Shown piece by piece: positions 49,389 through 58,812 of a stretch of 64,000 bases of DNA. The stretch's first letter is position 1; the number at the start of each line of letters is the position of its first letter. The translations under genes and the position numbers were made by a program. Under the pieces are notes generated by a model that saw nothing but the letters and a program-made list of their open reading frames with translations, was not told the origin of the DNA and searched no databases. Source of the stretch: Chloroflexota bacterium (GTDB lineage Bacteria; Chloroflexota; Dehalococcoidia; Lucifugimonadales; Lucifugimonadaceae). The stretch lies in NCBI GenBank assembly GCA_002718415.1, contig PBEM01000009.1, forward strand, positions 102,634-166,633, in the 5' to 3' direction.

Positions 49389-50579
49389 TCTTAATAAAGT
49401 GAAACTTGATGTGTAACCATTCAGAAACGTTTGATCCCCAATTTGATTGATTTCTCCATTTGAAAAAAAACCTGTTATAGGTACTTTACTCACTGATTGA
49501 TTTATATTATTTTTTTGTTTAGTATTTGATAAATAATTATCACGTGATAGACAACTGAATACTAATATCGATTCAGGAGAGTTATTTAATAGTTTCTCAT
49601 GCGAGTTTTCCATTAAATGATGAAATTCTTCATTTGCTGTTTCAGAATCTTTTACGTGAAATTGTACTATCTGTCCTTCATTAATTAATTCTCCTACTTC
49701 CAAGCACCCATCAATTTTAGATCCACCAATAATATTTCTGATCAAATAGTTGTCTTTTTCATGTGAATTCCCAAATCGGTCCATTATTATTCCCATTCTT
49801 AAGGAATTTCTGATCAAATATTTTTCTCTTGGATCATTTTTTTCATATAAATCTTCAATAATTTCTAGAGGTTTTTTATCGTGGTCCAGTTCCATTATCA
49901 CGTTATCTTCACATTTAGTGACTATCATAGGATCTCCTATAGGTTTGCAGCCTTTTGATACTATGGTTTCAAATTTTATATTTCCTGAAAACGATAAACC
50001 TACAGCTCCATTATTAAAGACTTTCTGATTGTAAAAAATAGCATTGTCTCCATATTTTTTTCCTCCACTAATTAATCCTCCACTTTTATTTGCATTTGGA
50101 TATGTATAATCTAAACCCGAAAGTAGAATATCTGTATTAAAGCTGAAAGGATCTGATAAAAGAAGTATTGCTTTACATTTATTAGGTTCTATACCTAAAG
50201 TTTTTTCCCATACATTTGGTGGATCATCAGAATTAGGAAGATTGGCATTATCTATGTAAAAAGGCTGTATTTTTTCATCTAATAATTCTGCGTACGCTAT
50301 AGATATACCCGGTTTACCATCTATTTCTATACCATTTCCTATAACACCATTTCCTGAACACCCAATTAATATATTTGGTGATATTTTTTCCATTATTAAA
50401 TTTGGAATTTTATAATAATTTTTTTCGTGATGTGAGGATACGAATATTATACATAATTTTTGAATTCTCGGATCTTTGTTATCATTTTTCAAATCTAATT
50501 GAACGTATAAATCTTCAATTGCTTCTGTTAAATTTTCTTTTTCTGACACTACTGATTTCCACATTAAATGTTTCTCCAT
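49383..50579 (-). CDS. FIST-domain sensor protein
   Basis: The 398-residue protein has a FIST_N-like half (LCIIFVSSHHEKNY, LIGCSGNGVIGNG, GISIAYAEL, KAILLLSDPFSF, KSGGLISGG, GAVGLSFSGNI) and a FIST_C half (GEFHHL-like NEEFHHLM, VFSCLSRD, TGFFSNGEI, FLNGYTSSF). FIST is a sensory domain proposed to bind small ligands such as amino acids. No output domain (kinase, cyclase, HAMP) is attached, so it must act through a partner or is itself an enzyme-like protein. It is the third gene in an operon with an aminotransferase and a formamidase. Confidence 0.82.
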   Translation of the reverse strand: MEKHLMWKSVVSEKENLTEAIEDLYVQLDLKNDNKDPRIQKLCIIFVSSHHEKNYYKIPNLIMEKISPNILIGCSGNGVIGNGIEIDGKPGISIAYAELLDEKIQPFYIDNANLPNSDDPPNVWEKTLGIEPNKCKAILLLSDPFSFNTDILLSGLDYTYPNANKSGGLISGGKKYGDNAIFYNQKVFNNGAVGLSFSGNIKFETIVSKGCKPIGDPMIVTKCEDNVIMELDHDKKPLEIIEDLYEKNDPREKYLIRNSLRMGIIMDRFGNSHEKDNYLIRNIIGGSKIDGCLEVGELINEGQIVQFHVKDSETANEEFHHLMENSHEKLLNNSPESILVFSCLSRDNYLSNTKQKNNINQSVSKVPITGFFSNGEINQIGDQTFLNGYTSSFTLLRL

Positions 50580-50609
50580 AAAAATTCTATGATAAAAATA
50601 TCGGGTATA

Positions 50610-51917
50610 CTAAATATTTCTTAAGGAAAGTTTTGTAGCTTCTACTGTCTTAGAAATATCATCTTCAGTGTGAGCAGAAGAAATATGCATCCGACCATTA
50701 CTAGAAAGTCGTATACCGTGATTAATCATTTCATTCGTGAAAGATTTATATTTTTCTTCATTACAATTAATTTTATGATCTCTCCAATCAATAATTTTTT
50801 CCTTAGTAGTAAAAGATATCGCGAATAGCGATCCATTTCCTTGGATATGTAAGTCAGGATTTGATGATTTTGTGATTTGATTGAGCTCCTCTATCAGTAG
50901 ATTTCCTATTTTATTCATTTTTTTATATACTTCTCCGTCACTACTTTTTAAGTATTTTAAAGAAGCTTCAGCAGCTGATATGGACATAACATTAGAGTTG
51001 AAACTACCTCCATGATAAACTTTTCCGGATCCTATACTGTTCATTATTTCTTTTTTTCCCACTAACATTGCTATAGGAAATCCTCCTGCCATAGACTTAG
51101 CGTAAGTTGCTAAGTCAGGTATTACACCAGTAACTTCTTGGGCTCCACCTTGTGCAATTCTAAAACCTGTAATAACTTCATCAAAACATAGTAGTGCATC
51201 ATTCTTCTTGCAAATCTCTTTTACTCCTTGTAAATACCCTTTTTCTGGATAAATACAATTTGTATTTGCAAGTATTGGTTCCATAATTACTCCTGCAATT
51301 TGATTTTTATTATCCTCAAATGTCTTTTCTAGCAAACTCAAATCATTCCATCCACATATAGCAATTGATTTGGAAGTATTTTTATCTATACCATATGATT
51401 CTGGGACTGGTAATGGAGATAATATATCTCCCGATTTGTTCATATCTGGGTGGACACTATATGATATTGAATCGGTCCAACCGTGGTAATGTCCTTCAAA
51501 TTTAATAAATTTATTTCTTCCCGTATAACCTCTCATTAATCTAATAGCTAATTGATCTATTTCAGTACCTGAAGAAGCAAATCTTACTGTTGCATTCTTC
51601 ATTGGGATCATTTCTAAGGCCATTTTGGCTACTTCTATTTCTTTTTTAAACTGTCCTGCAAAAATGAATCCTTTTTCCATATCTTTCTTTACAGAATCAA
51701 TAATAAAATCAGGAGCATGTCCAAATATGTTTGGCCCCATTCCTTGTATATAATCTATATATTCATTACCATCTACATCCCAAAGTTTTGAACCTTTGGA
51801 TTTAGAAAAAAACAAAGGAGTTGAACCAGGTTCGTTAATTCGAATTTGACTGGAGATACCTCCAGCGACTACCTTACAAGCTTCTTCATACAATTTTTTT
51901 GAATTTTCAAATTTCAT
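50610..51917 (-). CDS. HemL-like class III aminotransferase (glutamate-1-semialdehyde aminomutase family)
   Basis: PLP enzyme of 435 residues. It has GSKLWDVDGNEYIDY, FASSGTEIDQLAIRLMR, the tyrosine/HG motif FEGHYHGW, DEVITGFRIAQGG, and the PLP-lysine in YAKSMAGGFP. It resembles glutamate-1-semialdehyde 2,1-aminomutase, but its operon partners (formamidase, FIST) are catabolic and no other heme genes are near, so it is probably a paralogue acting on another amino compound. It is 13 bases after the formamidase gene. Confidence 0.85.
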   Translation of the reverse strand: MKFENSKKLYEEACKVVAGGISSQIRINEPGSTPLFFSKSKGSKLWDVDGNEYIDYIQGMGPNIFGHAPDFIIDSVKKDMEKGFIFAGQFKKEIEVAKMALEMIPMKNATVRFASSGTEIDQLAIRLMRGYTGRNKFIKFEGHYHGWTDSISYSVHPDMNKSGDILSPLPVPESYGIDKNTSKSIAICGWNDLSLLEKTFEDNKNQIAGVIMEPILANTNCIYPEKGYLQGVKEICKKNDALLCFDEVITGFRIAQGGAQEVTGVIPDLATYAKSMAGGFPIAMLVGKKEIMNSIGSGKVYHGGSFNSNVMSISAAEASLKYLKSSDGEVYKKMNKIGNLLIEELNQITKSSNPDLHIQGNGSLFAISFTTKEKIIDWRDHKINCNEEKYKSFTNEMINHGIRLSSNGRMHISSAHTEDDISKTVEATKLSLRNI

Positions 51918-51929
51918 AAGTTTTACTCT

Positions 51930-52859
51930 TTAAATAATTGGCAGATATTTTTTGTTCACTTTTAGTATATAAGTATATGTAGGGTTAACAAATTGTGTAA
52001 CCCGAGCTTCTAAGCATTGTGCAAGAAATAAAAAAGCATCACTTTTACTCATTTTATAATCAGATTCTAACCAATATATCATTTCACTTAATGCAGTTCT
52101 AAAAGCATCTTCAGCAGGTTTATCACATGCTATTGTCATAATATGAGAAGAATTTTCTATTCTAGGCCAAGTCATCATCTTAGGCTTTTTTTTGGTTTCC
52201 ACATATAGTTCTACTGAACCTCCAGTTTCAATACCACCACCACCACAAATTTCTCCGTCTCCTTGTCTAGCATGCATATCTCCGACATGTAATAACGCAC
52301 CATTGTGAAAAATAGGTAAGGTTATTTTTGCTCCTGTAGTAACTTCCTGTATATCCATATTACCTCCCCATACTCCTCCCCATGCATTACTTCTTGATTC
52401 ATATTCTGGAGCGACACCCAAGACACCTATCATAGGTTCTACAGGAAAAGTAGTATGATTATCCCAAATAATTTTGTTCTCATTTATTTCACATACTCTA
52501 AATTGTTCTCCTATATTGGAAAAACCAAGATAATTTGGCATTGCACCAGTAGAACCTTTATATCTAGTCCAACCTATAGGATGAGTTTTAATTTCTCCAA
52601 TGTGAATGATTACCACATCACCTGGTTTAGTATCTTCGATATATATACAACCTGAAGAAGGATTGCTTTTATCTGTAGGTTGATTATCTGATCTATATTT
52701 ATTATAAATTCCCCTTAAATTAGAAGGTATTTTTGATAAATCTGGACCTCTATTCATTTGAGTTTCAACTTTAAACCAGGTATTAGTTATTATTTTGTTT
52801 GTAGGGGGATTATTTTTTGAATGTTCATAATATAAAATTTCTTTTGATACGGTATACAT
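51930..52859 (-). CDS. Acetamidase/formamidase family protein
   Basis: The 309-residue protein carries the family motifs SGCIYIEDTKPGDVVIIHI and, near residue 210, LLHVGDMHARQGDGEICGGG, with the zinc/active-site His and Asp, then ETGGSVEL. Members hydrolyse formamide, acetamide or related short amides to ammonia and the acid. It is the first gene of a three-gene minus-strand operon with the HemL-like aminotransferase and FIST protein. Divergent from birA. Confidence 0.88.
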   Translation of the reverse strand: MYTVSKEILYYEHSKNNPPTNKIITNTWFKVETQMNRGPDLSKIPSNLRGIYNKYRSDNQPTDKSNPSSGCIYIEDTKPGDVVIIHIGEIKTHPIGWTRYKGSTGAMPNYLGFSNIGEQFRVCEINENKIIWDNHTTFPVEPMIGVLGVAPEYESRSNAWGGVWGGNMDIQEVTTGAKITLPIFHNGALLHVGDMHARQGDGEICGGGGIETGGSVELYVETKKKPKMMTWPRIENSSHIMTIACDKPAEDAFRTALSEMIYWLESDYKMSKSDAFLFLAQCLEARVTQFVNPTYTYILKVNKKYLPII

Positions 52860-52896
52860 TATTTTCCTTTTTTGCTAATAATTATTATTGAATCAT

Positions 52897-53703
52897 ATGA
52901 ACAAAAGAAAACTTTATAAAAAGAATAGCGAATTTTCTAATATTAAATTAAATTCAAATATTATTGGATCTAATATTATTCATTTATCTCATATTAATTC
53001 AACTATGAATTATGCATGGAATCTTTTTGAAAAAAATGTTGATAATAACGGTACAGTTATTATTGCAGATGAACAATCTGAAGGTAGAGGTCGAAACGGT
53101 TCAATTTGGTATTCTGAAAAATCTGAAGATATTTTATGTTCTATAATGCTTGAATCTAGGCACAAAAATTTATCTGAGCTATTGATTATCGCATCATTAG
53201 CAGTAGTTTATACTTTGGAAAAAATTTTACATAATCAAAATATTTCAATTAAATGGCCAAATGATGTACTTGTTAATCAAAATAAAATTGCCGGTGTTAT
53301 AGCTGAATCGTCTTCCAAAACATTTAGTAATTTTTCTCTTGCAGTCGTAGGAATAGGTTTGAATGTTAACCTGAAATGCAGAGGAAATATCAAATTGCCA
53401 ATAAATACAACTAGTATTGCTGAAATTACAGATAAGAAAGTATCACGATTGGAAATTTTTGAGTTGTTGTTGATAAATTTTGATTTATTATTTGCGAAAC
53501 TTAATAAAAATCAAGATATTATCTCAGAATGGAAAAAGTATCTTAATTCTATTGGTAAACGGGTATCTTTTAATCTGAAAAATTCAAACGATTTACAGAT
53601 TGGTATTGTGGAAGATATTGATGAATTAGGTAGGTTGATAATTATTGATAAAGAAGGGAAAAGAAGATGTCTATATGATCAAACGATACGATTTATTGAT
53701 TAA
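52897..53703 (+). CDS. birA: Biotin--[acetyl-CoA-carboxylase] ligase, monofunctional
   Basis: Attaches biotin to carrier proteins. The biotin/ATP site is visible as EGRGRNGSIWYS, followed by SIKWPNDVLVNQNKIAGVI with the catalytic Lys, and GIGLNVNL. The C-terminal SH3-like domain occupies the last 50 residues. There is no N-terminal helix-turn-helix, so it is not a repressor. TTG 52888 is an alternative start three codons earlier; neither has a strong RBS. It overlaps the convergent yggT gene by four bases. Confidence 0.9.
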   Translation: MNKRKLYKKNSEFSNIKLNSNIIGSNIIHLSHINSTMNYAWNLFEKNVDNNGTVIIADEQSEGRGRNGSIWYSEKSEDILCSIMLESRHKNLSELLIIASLAVVYTLEKILHNQNISIKWPNDVLVNQNKIAGVIAESSSKTFSNFSLAVVGIGLNVNLKCRGNIKLPINTTSIAEITDKKVSRLEIFELLLINFDLLFAKLNKNQDIISEWKKYLNSIGKRVSFNLKNSNDLQIGIVEDIDELGRLIIIDKEGKRRCLYDQTIRFID

Positions 53704-53945
53704 GATAATGATATTAAAAACCTAGCTAAAGCGAAAACAATTAAAACGCCAATTAAAGGGGATATATCAATCACTCCTAGTTTAGGTACGTATTTTGATA
53801 AAGGCTTCATAATTGGATCTGTTATTTGATATAGAATTATTACGATAGGATTATTTCTAGAATTAGGGAACCAAGTAGTTATTGATCTAGCTATGATTAA
53901 ATAACCCATAAGTTGACATAAAAAAGCTAAGAAATATAGAATCAT
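53700..53945 (-). CDS. YggT-family membrane protein
   Basis: The 81-residue protein has two membrane helices separated by a loop with TTWFPNSRNNPIVIILYQITDPIM, the YggT family pattern (ARAITSWFP...NPIV..L...TDP.L.P.R). Members are associated with osmotic stress and with division in various bacteria (YlmG/YggT). Here it directly follows proC, whose stop shares a base with its start, a frequent arrangement. Confidence 0.88.
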   Translation of the reverse strand: MILYFLAFLCQLMGYLIIARSITTWFPNSRNNPIVIILYQITDPIMKPLSKYVPKLGVIDISPLIGVLIVFALARFLISLS

Positions 53946-54748
53946 TATTTTTCACCTTTCGAAATTTCAATTCCACGATCATAAGCAGATTGAATTGCAG
54001 AATTAATAATTTTATTAAATTCTAAGCTATTCAAAACCGAAAGACCTGCGGCAGTAGTACCACCCGGAGATGTAACCATATCTATTAATTCTCTAGTATT
54101 TTTTTTGGAATTTCTAGCTAGATAAGCACTTCCTAGGACTGTTTCATAGACAATTTTTTCAGCTGTTTTTTCTTCTAATCCTAGTTCTATTGCAGAACTG
54201 ATTAGAGACTCCATGAAAAATAAAATATATGCAGGACCGCTACCTGAAATAGCTGTAGCGATATCAATTTTTTTTTCATTATTTACTTCTATTTCTGTAC
54301 CACATGAAAGTAATATTTTTCTAAAGAAATTTATTTTATTTTTATCCATATGATTCATTTTCATCCAAATAGAACAACCTTTACCTATTTGAGCAGGGGT
54401 ATTAGGCATAACTCTAATGATATTATTATGGTTAAGATATTCATTTAATTTCACTAATGTAATACCTGCCATTATTGAAACTAGTGTTTGATATGGTCCA
54501 AGATAAGAATTTATTTCTTCAGCTATATCTGGAAAAATTTGTGGTTTGATTGCCAATATTATAAAATCAGAATTTTTTATTGCAGTGATATTATTATTAC
54601 AAGTTTTTATACCATAAAATTTTTCTAAATATTTTCTTTTAGATTCAATAGGTTCACTTACTAATATTTCACTATTAATATTATTTTTTTTAATTCCTGA
54701 AATAATTGCTTGAGCCATATTTCCCCCACCTATAAAAGTAATTTTCAT
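53945..54748 (-). CDS. proC: Pyrroline-5-carboxylate reductase
   Basis: Last step of proline synthesis. The N-terminal Rossmann motif is ITFIGGGNMAQAIISG, followed by LAIKPQIFPDI, RVMPNTPAQIGKG and the C-terminal ATAISGSGPAYILFFMESL and DMVTSPGGTTAAGL. Length (267) is normal. It precedes yggT and follows pdxA by 16 bases on the same strand. Confidence 0.94.
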   Translation of the reverse strand: MKITFIGGGNMAQAIISGIKKNNINSEILVSEPIESKRKYLEKFYGIKTCNNNITAIKNSDFIILAIKPQIFPDIAEEINSYLGPYQTLVSIMAGITLVKLNEYLNHNNIIRVMPNTPAQIGKGCSIWMKMNHMDKNKINFFRKILLSCGTEIEVNNEKKIDIATAISGSGPAYILFFMESLISSAIELGLEEKTAEKIVYETVLGSAYLARNSKKNTRELIDMVTSPGGTTAAGLSVLNSLEFNKIINSAIQSAYDRGIEISKGEK

Positions 54749-54764
54749 AAATTCTCCTAGATTT

Positions 54765-55775
54765 TTAAATGTTTAAACCTTTACTTTTTGATAATGATAC
54801 TGATAATTTTATTGCTTCAATCATACTATTTTCATTTGCAATATTTTTACCTGCAATATCGAATGCAGTACCGTGATCCACAGATGTTCTTATAAATGGT
54901 AAACCTAAATTTATAGAAACAGATTTTTCTAATCCATAAACTTTTATAGGTATATGTCCTTGATCATGGTACATGACTATAACAACATCAAATTTTCCTT
55001 CAATAGCACTATTAAATATTGAATCCGCAGGGTATGGGCCAGATGCATTTATATTTAATTCTTTGGCTAGTTCAATAGATGGTAAGATTTCCTTTTGTTC
55101 GGTATCTCCTATTAATCCATTATCTGAAGCATGAGGATTTAATGCAGCGACGGCAATTTTAGGGTTCTTGATACCCCACATTTTAAAATGAAAATCTGTT
55201 AGCTTTATTGCTCTTAGAACATTTTCCTTAGTTACATATTTACAAGCTTCTAATAAGGATTTATGTGTTGATAAATGCATACATCTTAATCTGCCTGATA
55301 CTAACATAGTTGCTACGTAATCAGATTTAGATATTCTTTTTAAAACCTCCTGATGTCCTGTTTCCTCACTTCCTCCTAAAAACCAAGACTCTTTATTTAT
55401 TGGTGCTGTCACCATTGCATTTACATGGTTTTTTATACAGAGATAAGTTGCTATCTCTACCCATAAATGAGAAGCTTTTCCTGATATTTTGCTAACTTTA
55501 CCTAGTGGGAAATTAGTATTTTTATATTTTGAAGGTTCTATAATCTCTATTAGGTTTTTGTTACCTGTGACATATTTAGTATCTTCAATGATAGAAATTT
55601 CTTTTTTTATATTAAACTGGACTAAATAATTTTTAATTTGTCTGGAAGAACCGATAATTAATGGGTTACAAATTTCATATATTTCTGCTTTTAAAAGAGA
55701 TTTACATATAATTTCCGTACCTATACCAGAGGGATCACCTTGTGTAATAGCAATTATTGGTTTATTTTTTTTCAA
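54765..55775 (-). CDS. pdxA: 4-hydroxythreonine-4-phosphate dehydrogenase family (PdxA)
   Basis: The 336-residue protein shows IAITQGDPSGIGTEI, the metal His motif GHQEVL, NPHASDNG, and MYHDQGHIPIKVYG, as in PdxA. PdxA oxidises 4-phosphohydroxy-threonine in pyridoxal phosphate synthesis; related PdxA2 proteins instead handle D-threonate/erythronate 4-phosphate in sugar-acid catabolism. No pdxJ is in this window, so a catabolic PdxA2 role is possible. Confidence 0.88.
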   Translation of the reverse strand: MKKNKPIIAITQGDPSGIGTEIICKSLLKAEIYEICNPLIIGSSRQIKNYLVQFNIKKEISIIEDTKYVTGNKNLIEIIEPSKYKNTNFPLGKVSKISGKASHLWVEIATYLCIKNHVNAMVTAPINKESWFLGGSEETGHQEVLKRISKSDYVATMLVSGRLRCMHLSTHKSLLEACKYVTKENVLRAIKLTDFHFKMWGIKNPKIAVAALNPHASDNGLIGDTEQKEILPSIELAKELNINASGPYPADSIFNSAIEGKFDVVIVMYHDQGHIPIKVYGLEKSVSINLGLPFIRTSVDHGTAFDIAGKNIANENSMIEAIKLSVSLSKSKGLNI

Positions 55776-55790
55776 TATATTTTTTAAATT

Positions 55791-55822
55791 AATACGGTCG
55801 GGCTAACCCGACCGTATTTTTC
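55791..55822 (+). terminator. Strong hairpin between nrdJ and pdxA with T run on the plus strand
   Basis: AATACGGTCGGG and CCCGACCGTATT form a perfect 12-bp stem around CTAA, followed on the plus strand by TTT (five Ts in all counting the stem end). Read on the minus strand, the flank is AATTTAAAAAA, so it is a weaker terminator for the nrdJ transcript it follows. It lies between two minus-strand genes, so its main job is probably to mark the 3' end of nrdR-nrdJ mRNA. Confidence 0.65.
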
Positions 55823-55847
55823 GAATTAATTATTGTTTTGTCATTTC

Positions 55848-58247
55848 TTAACATTTACTATAACCACATGAATAGCATTTTATACATCCTTCTTCATGAG
55901 CTAATCCTGAAGAACATTCTGGGCATAAATTTTCGCCTGAAATTGTTACTGGAATCTTATCTTCAATATCTACAATATTTACAGTTGATGTTGAGATATC
56001 AATTTCCTGTTGAGTAGTATTTGTAAACATTTCTTGTTGATGAGTTTGATCTTCATCTAGGTCATTAAGCGACTTTGGCGGATTGCTAACTAGTTGGTCT
56101 AATACTAGCGCTATTGCATCTGGAACAGATCGGATTAATTCTCCCGTGTCCCAAGAAGGGACATCAGTAATACCCCTTAATTGTGCTACTACATCTTGAG
56201 GATTAATTCCACATCTAAGTGATAATGAAGCCATTCTAGATACAGCTTCAGCCATTGCGGCATCATTACCTCCTGCTTTTCCATGTGTCGCGAAAATTTC
56301 GAAAGGGCGACCATCTACTGACATATTAACAGTTACAAATAAATTTCCTCTTCCGGTTCTAACCCTCCTAGTTATTCCGCTCAGAATTTGCGGACGGTCT
56401 CTTTCGGAAACAAAATGATTTACACTTTCTGGGATATTTGAAATATCTGAATTATTCTCAGAATGACCTGTTGTAAGAACTTCTTTTTCTCTACTACCAG
56501 CCCTATATACTGTAATTCCTTTACATTTTGTTTCCCAAGCTAACATATAGGCTGATTTTACGTCATTTATTGTAGCTTCATTAGGGAAATTAATTGTCTT
56601 AGATATCCCAGCATCTGTACTAAGTTGAAAGGCCGACTGCATCAATACATGATCTTCGGGGGATATATCTGCTGATACCCTGAACAATCGTTTGACATTT
56701 TCCGGGACATCTTCTCTTTCTTGTAAAGAACCTCCATCGGATAAAAATTCCAATAAATTTTCAGAGTAGAATCCTTGTTCTTTTGATGTTTTTTCGAAAT
56801 TTTCATCTACATAATACAAAGTCTCACCACCTAGAATATTTTGTTTTCTAAAAGCTAATGAGAATAACGGTTCAATACCACTAGATGCTCCAGCAATCAT
56901 AGAAATAGTTCCTGTAGGAGCTACTGTTAATCTACATGCATTTCTATATAGATGTTCGGAATCTTTTTTTTGGGAATAATTGAAAGCTGGATAGGGGCCT
57001 CTTTCTTTAGCTAAATTTATTGATTCTGAATCAGAAATTTCCTTAAAAAATTTCATTATTTTTTTACCTAATTTAGTTCCTTCATCACTATCGTATGGGA
57101 TTTGCATCTTGATAAGCATATCTGCAAATCCCATAACTCCAAGACCTAATTTTCTTGTAGATCGAGTCATATCTTCAATAGCATCTACTGCATATTTATT
57201 AGCATCAATAACATTATCCAAAAATCTAATAGAAAGTCTTATAGTTTTTTCAAGATTCTTCCAATCCAAAATAGGGGAATTAGATTTTTGGATAACAAAT
57301 TTACCTACATCAATTGACCCTAGGTTACATGATTCATTTGGTAATAATGGCTGTTCTCCACATGGATTAGTTGCTGTAATTTCACCTATGTGGATTACAG
57401 GACTATTACGGTTTACCTCATCTAGAAATATCATTCCTGGTTCACCATTCCTCCATGCCCCTTCTACTATTTTGTCGAACACTTTTCTTGCATTTAATTT
57501 ACCAACTTCTATATTTTTAGTTTTATGATTTGCTGGGTCTTCTTTGAATCTTAAAGCATACTCAGTATCATTCTTTACAGCTTTCATAAATTCATCTGTC
57601 ACTCCAACAGAAATATTGAAATTGTGTATATCACCTTCGACTTTTTTGCAGTCTATAAACTCTAAAATATCAGGATGGTGTACATTCATCACAGCCATAT
57701 TAGCACCATCACGTTTACCCCCTTGAGTTACTAGTGTAGATACGGAAGAAAGATGTTTTAGAACAGATATTGGTCCACAAGCTTTTCCATGAGTTGTTTT
57801 TATTGGAGAATTTTTAGGTCTAATTTCAGATAAAGCAAATCCTGTACCACCACCAAATTTTTGTACCATTGCAGCATCTCTAGCAGCTGACATAATTCCT
57901 TCCATGCTATCTGTTAGGGGAAGTACGAAACAAGCTGATAATGTTCCTGCTCCTGTTCCAGCATTCATTAAAGTGGGAGAATTAGGTAAGAATTTTAGAC
58001 TAGACATCATTTGGTAGAATTCTTTCGCAATATCTTTTGTTTCTTCCTGTGTTTTTCCATATTCTAATTCGGGATAAGCTAAAGCATCTGCAACCCTATG
58101 GAACATTTGATCAGGGGTTTCACAAATTTCACCCTTTTGATCTTTTCTTAGGTATCTTTTTTCTAGTATTACTTTTGCATTTGCTGATATTTCGGCTGAC
58201 TGAAAAACACTATATTTTTCTTTCTTCATTTCTGCTTTTTTTTTCAT
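55848..58247 (-). CDS. nrdJ: Class II (adenosylcobalamin-dependent) ribonucleotide reductase
   Basis: Reduces ribonucleotides using a B12 radical, with no oxygen requirement. It has SPTLMNAGTGAGTLSACFVLPL (the active-site Cys), FGGGTGFALSEIRPKNSPI, NPCGEQPLLPNESCNLGSI with the radical Cys, and APTGTISMIAGASSGIEP. The last 26 residues form a C4 zinc tail (CPECSSG, CYSCGYSKC) used for re-reduction. The frame opens at ATG 58307, inside nrdR; CAAGGAG nine bases before ATG 58247 marks the likelier start. No nrdA/B or nrdD is seen, and the cell depends on cobalamin. Confidence 0.94.
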   Translation of the reverse strand: MKKKAEMKKEKYSVFQSAEISANAKVILEKRYLRKDQKGEICETPDQMFHRVADALAYPELEYGKTQEETKDIAKEFYQMMSSLKFLPNSPTLMNAGTGAGTLSACFVLPLTDSMEGIMSAARDAAMVQKFGGGTGFALSEIRPKNSPIKTTHGKACGPISVLKHLSSVSTLVTQGGKRDGANMAVMNVHHPDILEFIDCKKVEGDIHNFNISVGVTDEFMKAVKNDTEYALRFKEDPANHKTKNIEVGKLNARKVFDKIVEGAWRNGEPGMIFLDEVNRNSPVIHIGEITATNPCGEQPLLPNESCNLGSIDVGKFVIQKSNSPILDWKNLEKTIRLSIRFLDNVIDANKYAVDAIEDMTRSTRKLGLGVMGFADMLIKMQIPYDSDEGTKLGKKIMKFFKEISDSESINLAKERGPYPAFNYSQKKDSEHLYRNACRLTVAPTGTISMIAGASSGIEPLFSLAFRKQNILGGETLYYVDENFEKTSKEQGFYSENLLEFLSDGGSLQEREDVPENVKRLFRVSADISPEDHVLMQSAFQLSTDAGISKTINFPNEATINDVKSAYMLAWETKCKGITVYRAGSREKEVLTTGHSENNSDISNIPESVNHFVSERDRPQILSGITRRVRTGRGNLFVTVNMSVDGRPFEIFATHGKAGGNDAAMAEAVSRMASLSLRCGINPQDVVAQLRGITDVPSWDTGELIRSVPDAIALVLDQLVSNPPKSLNDLDEDQTHQQEMFTNTTQQEIDISTSTVNIVDIEDKIPVTISGENLCPECSSGLAHEEGCIKCYSCGYSKC

Positions 58248-58278
58248 TTTAGTCAACTCCTTGTAAGTTTTAGTATTT

Positions 58279-58812
58279 TTATGAAGATCTTTTTCGCTTT
58301 GGTGCAATTACTTTCGAATCTAAATCTATTAATTTTAGTTGGTTTTTGTTAATATCATATTTAATAGATTGTTGATCTAATGAATTCAGTTCATCCTTGA
58401 AACTTTCTTGATCTTGGAATGATTTATATACTGAAACATATCTTATATAAGCAACCTGGTCTAGTTGCCTTAATTTATTCATCACTATATCACCTATGAT
58501 TTTAGATTCTATTTCAAGTTTTGTATGCGAATTTAACTCTTTTTCAATATCCATAACCAATCTTGATATTCTACCTAATTCGAGTGGTCTTTTGGCGCAT
58601 GCTAATGAGATAGATTTTTCTATTTTTTCATTAGAAAATGGCTCCATTCGCCCGTCTTTTTTTACTATCATAATAGTTTTTCTAGAAACTGTTTCATAAG
58701 TAGTAAATCTTAAGCCACATCTAATACATTCACGTCTTCGCCTTACACTATCACTAGATTCACGTGACTCTACTACTTTTGAATCTTTATTTTCACAATA
58801 AGGACACTTCAT
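58279..58812 (-). CDS. nrdR: Transcriptional repressor NrdR
   Basis: The 177-residue protein starts MKCPYCENKDSKVVESRESSD, a zinc ribbon of two CxxC pairs, followed by the RRRRECIRCGLRFTTYE DNA-contact segment and the ATP-cone (VKKDGRMEPFSNEKIEKSI). It senses dATP/ATP and represses ribonucleotide reductase genes. It is about 20 residues longer than usual, with a lysine-rich tail (APKRKRSS). It lies directly upstream of nrdJ, and two NrdR boxes are upstream. Confidence 0.94.
   Translation of the reverse strand: MKCPYCENKDSKVVESRESSDSVRRRRECIRCGLRFTTYETVSRKTIMIVKKDGRMEPFSNEKIEKSISLACAKRPLELGRISRLVMDIEKELNSHTKLEIESKIIGDIVMNKLRQLDQVAYIRYVSVYKSFQDQESFKDELNSLDQQSIKYDINKNQLKLIDLDSKVIAPKRKRSS

Noticed and set aside
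57109..57528. A 139-codon plus-strand frame inside nrdJ
   Set aside because: It is antisense to the conserved reductase and has no recognisable motif.
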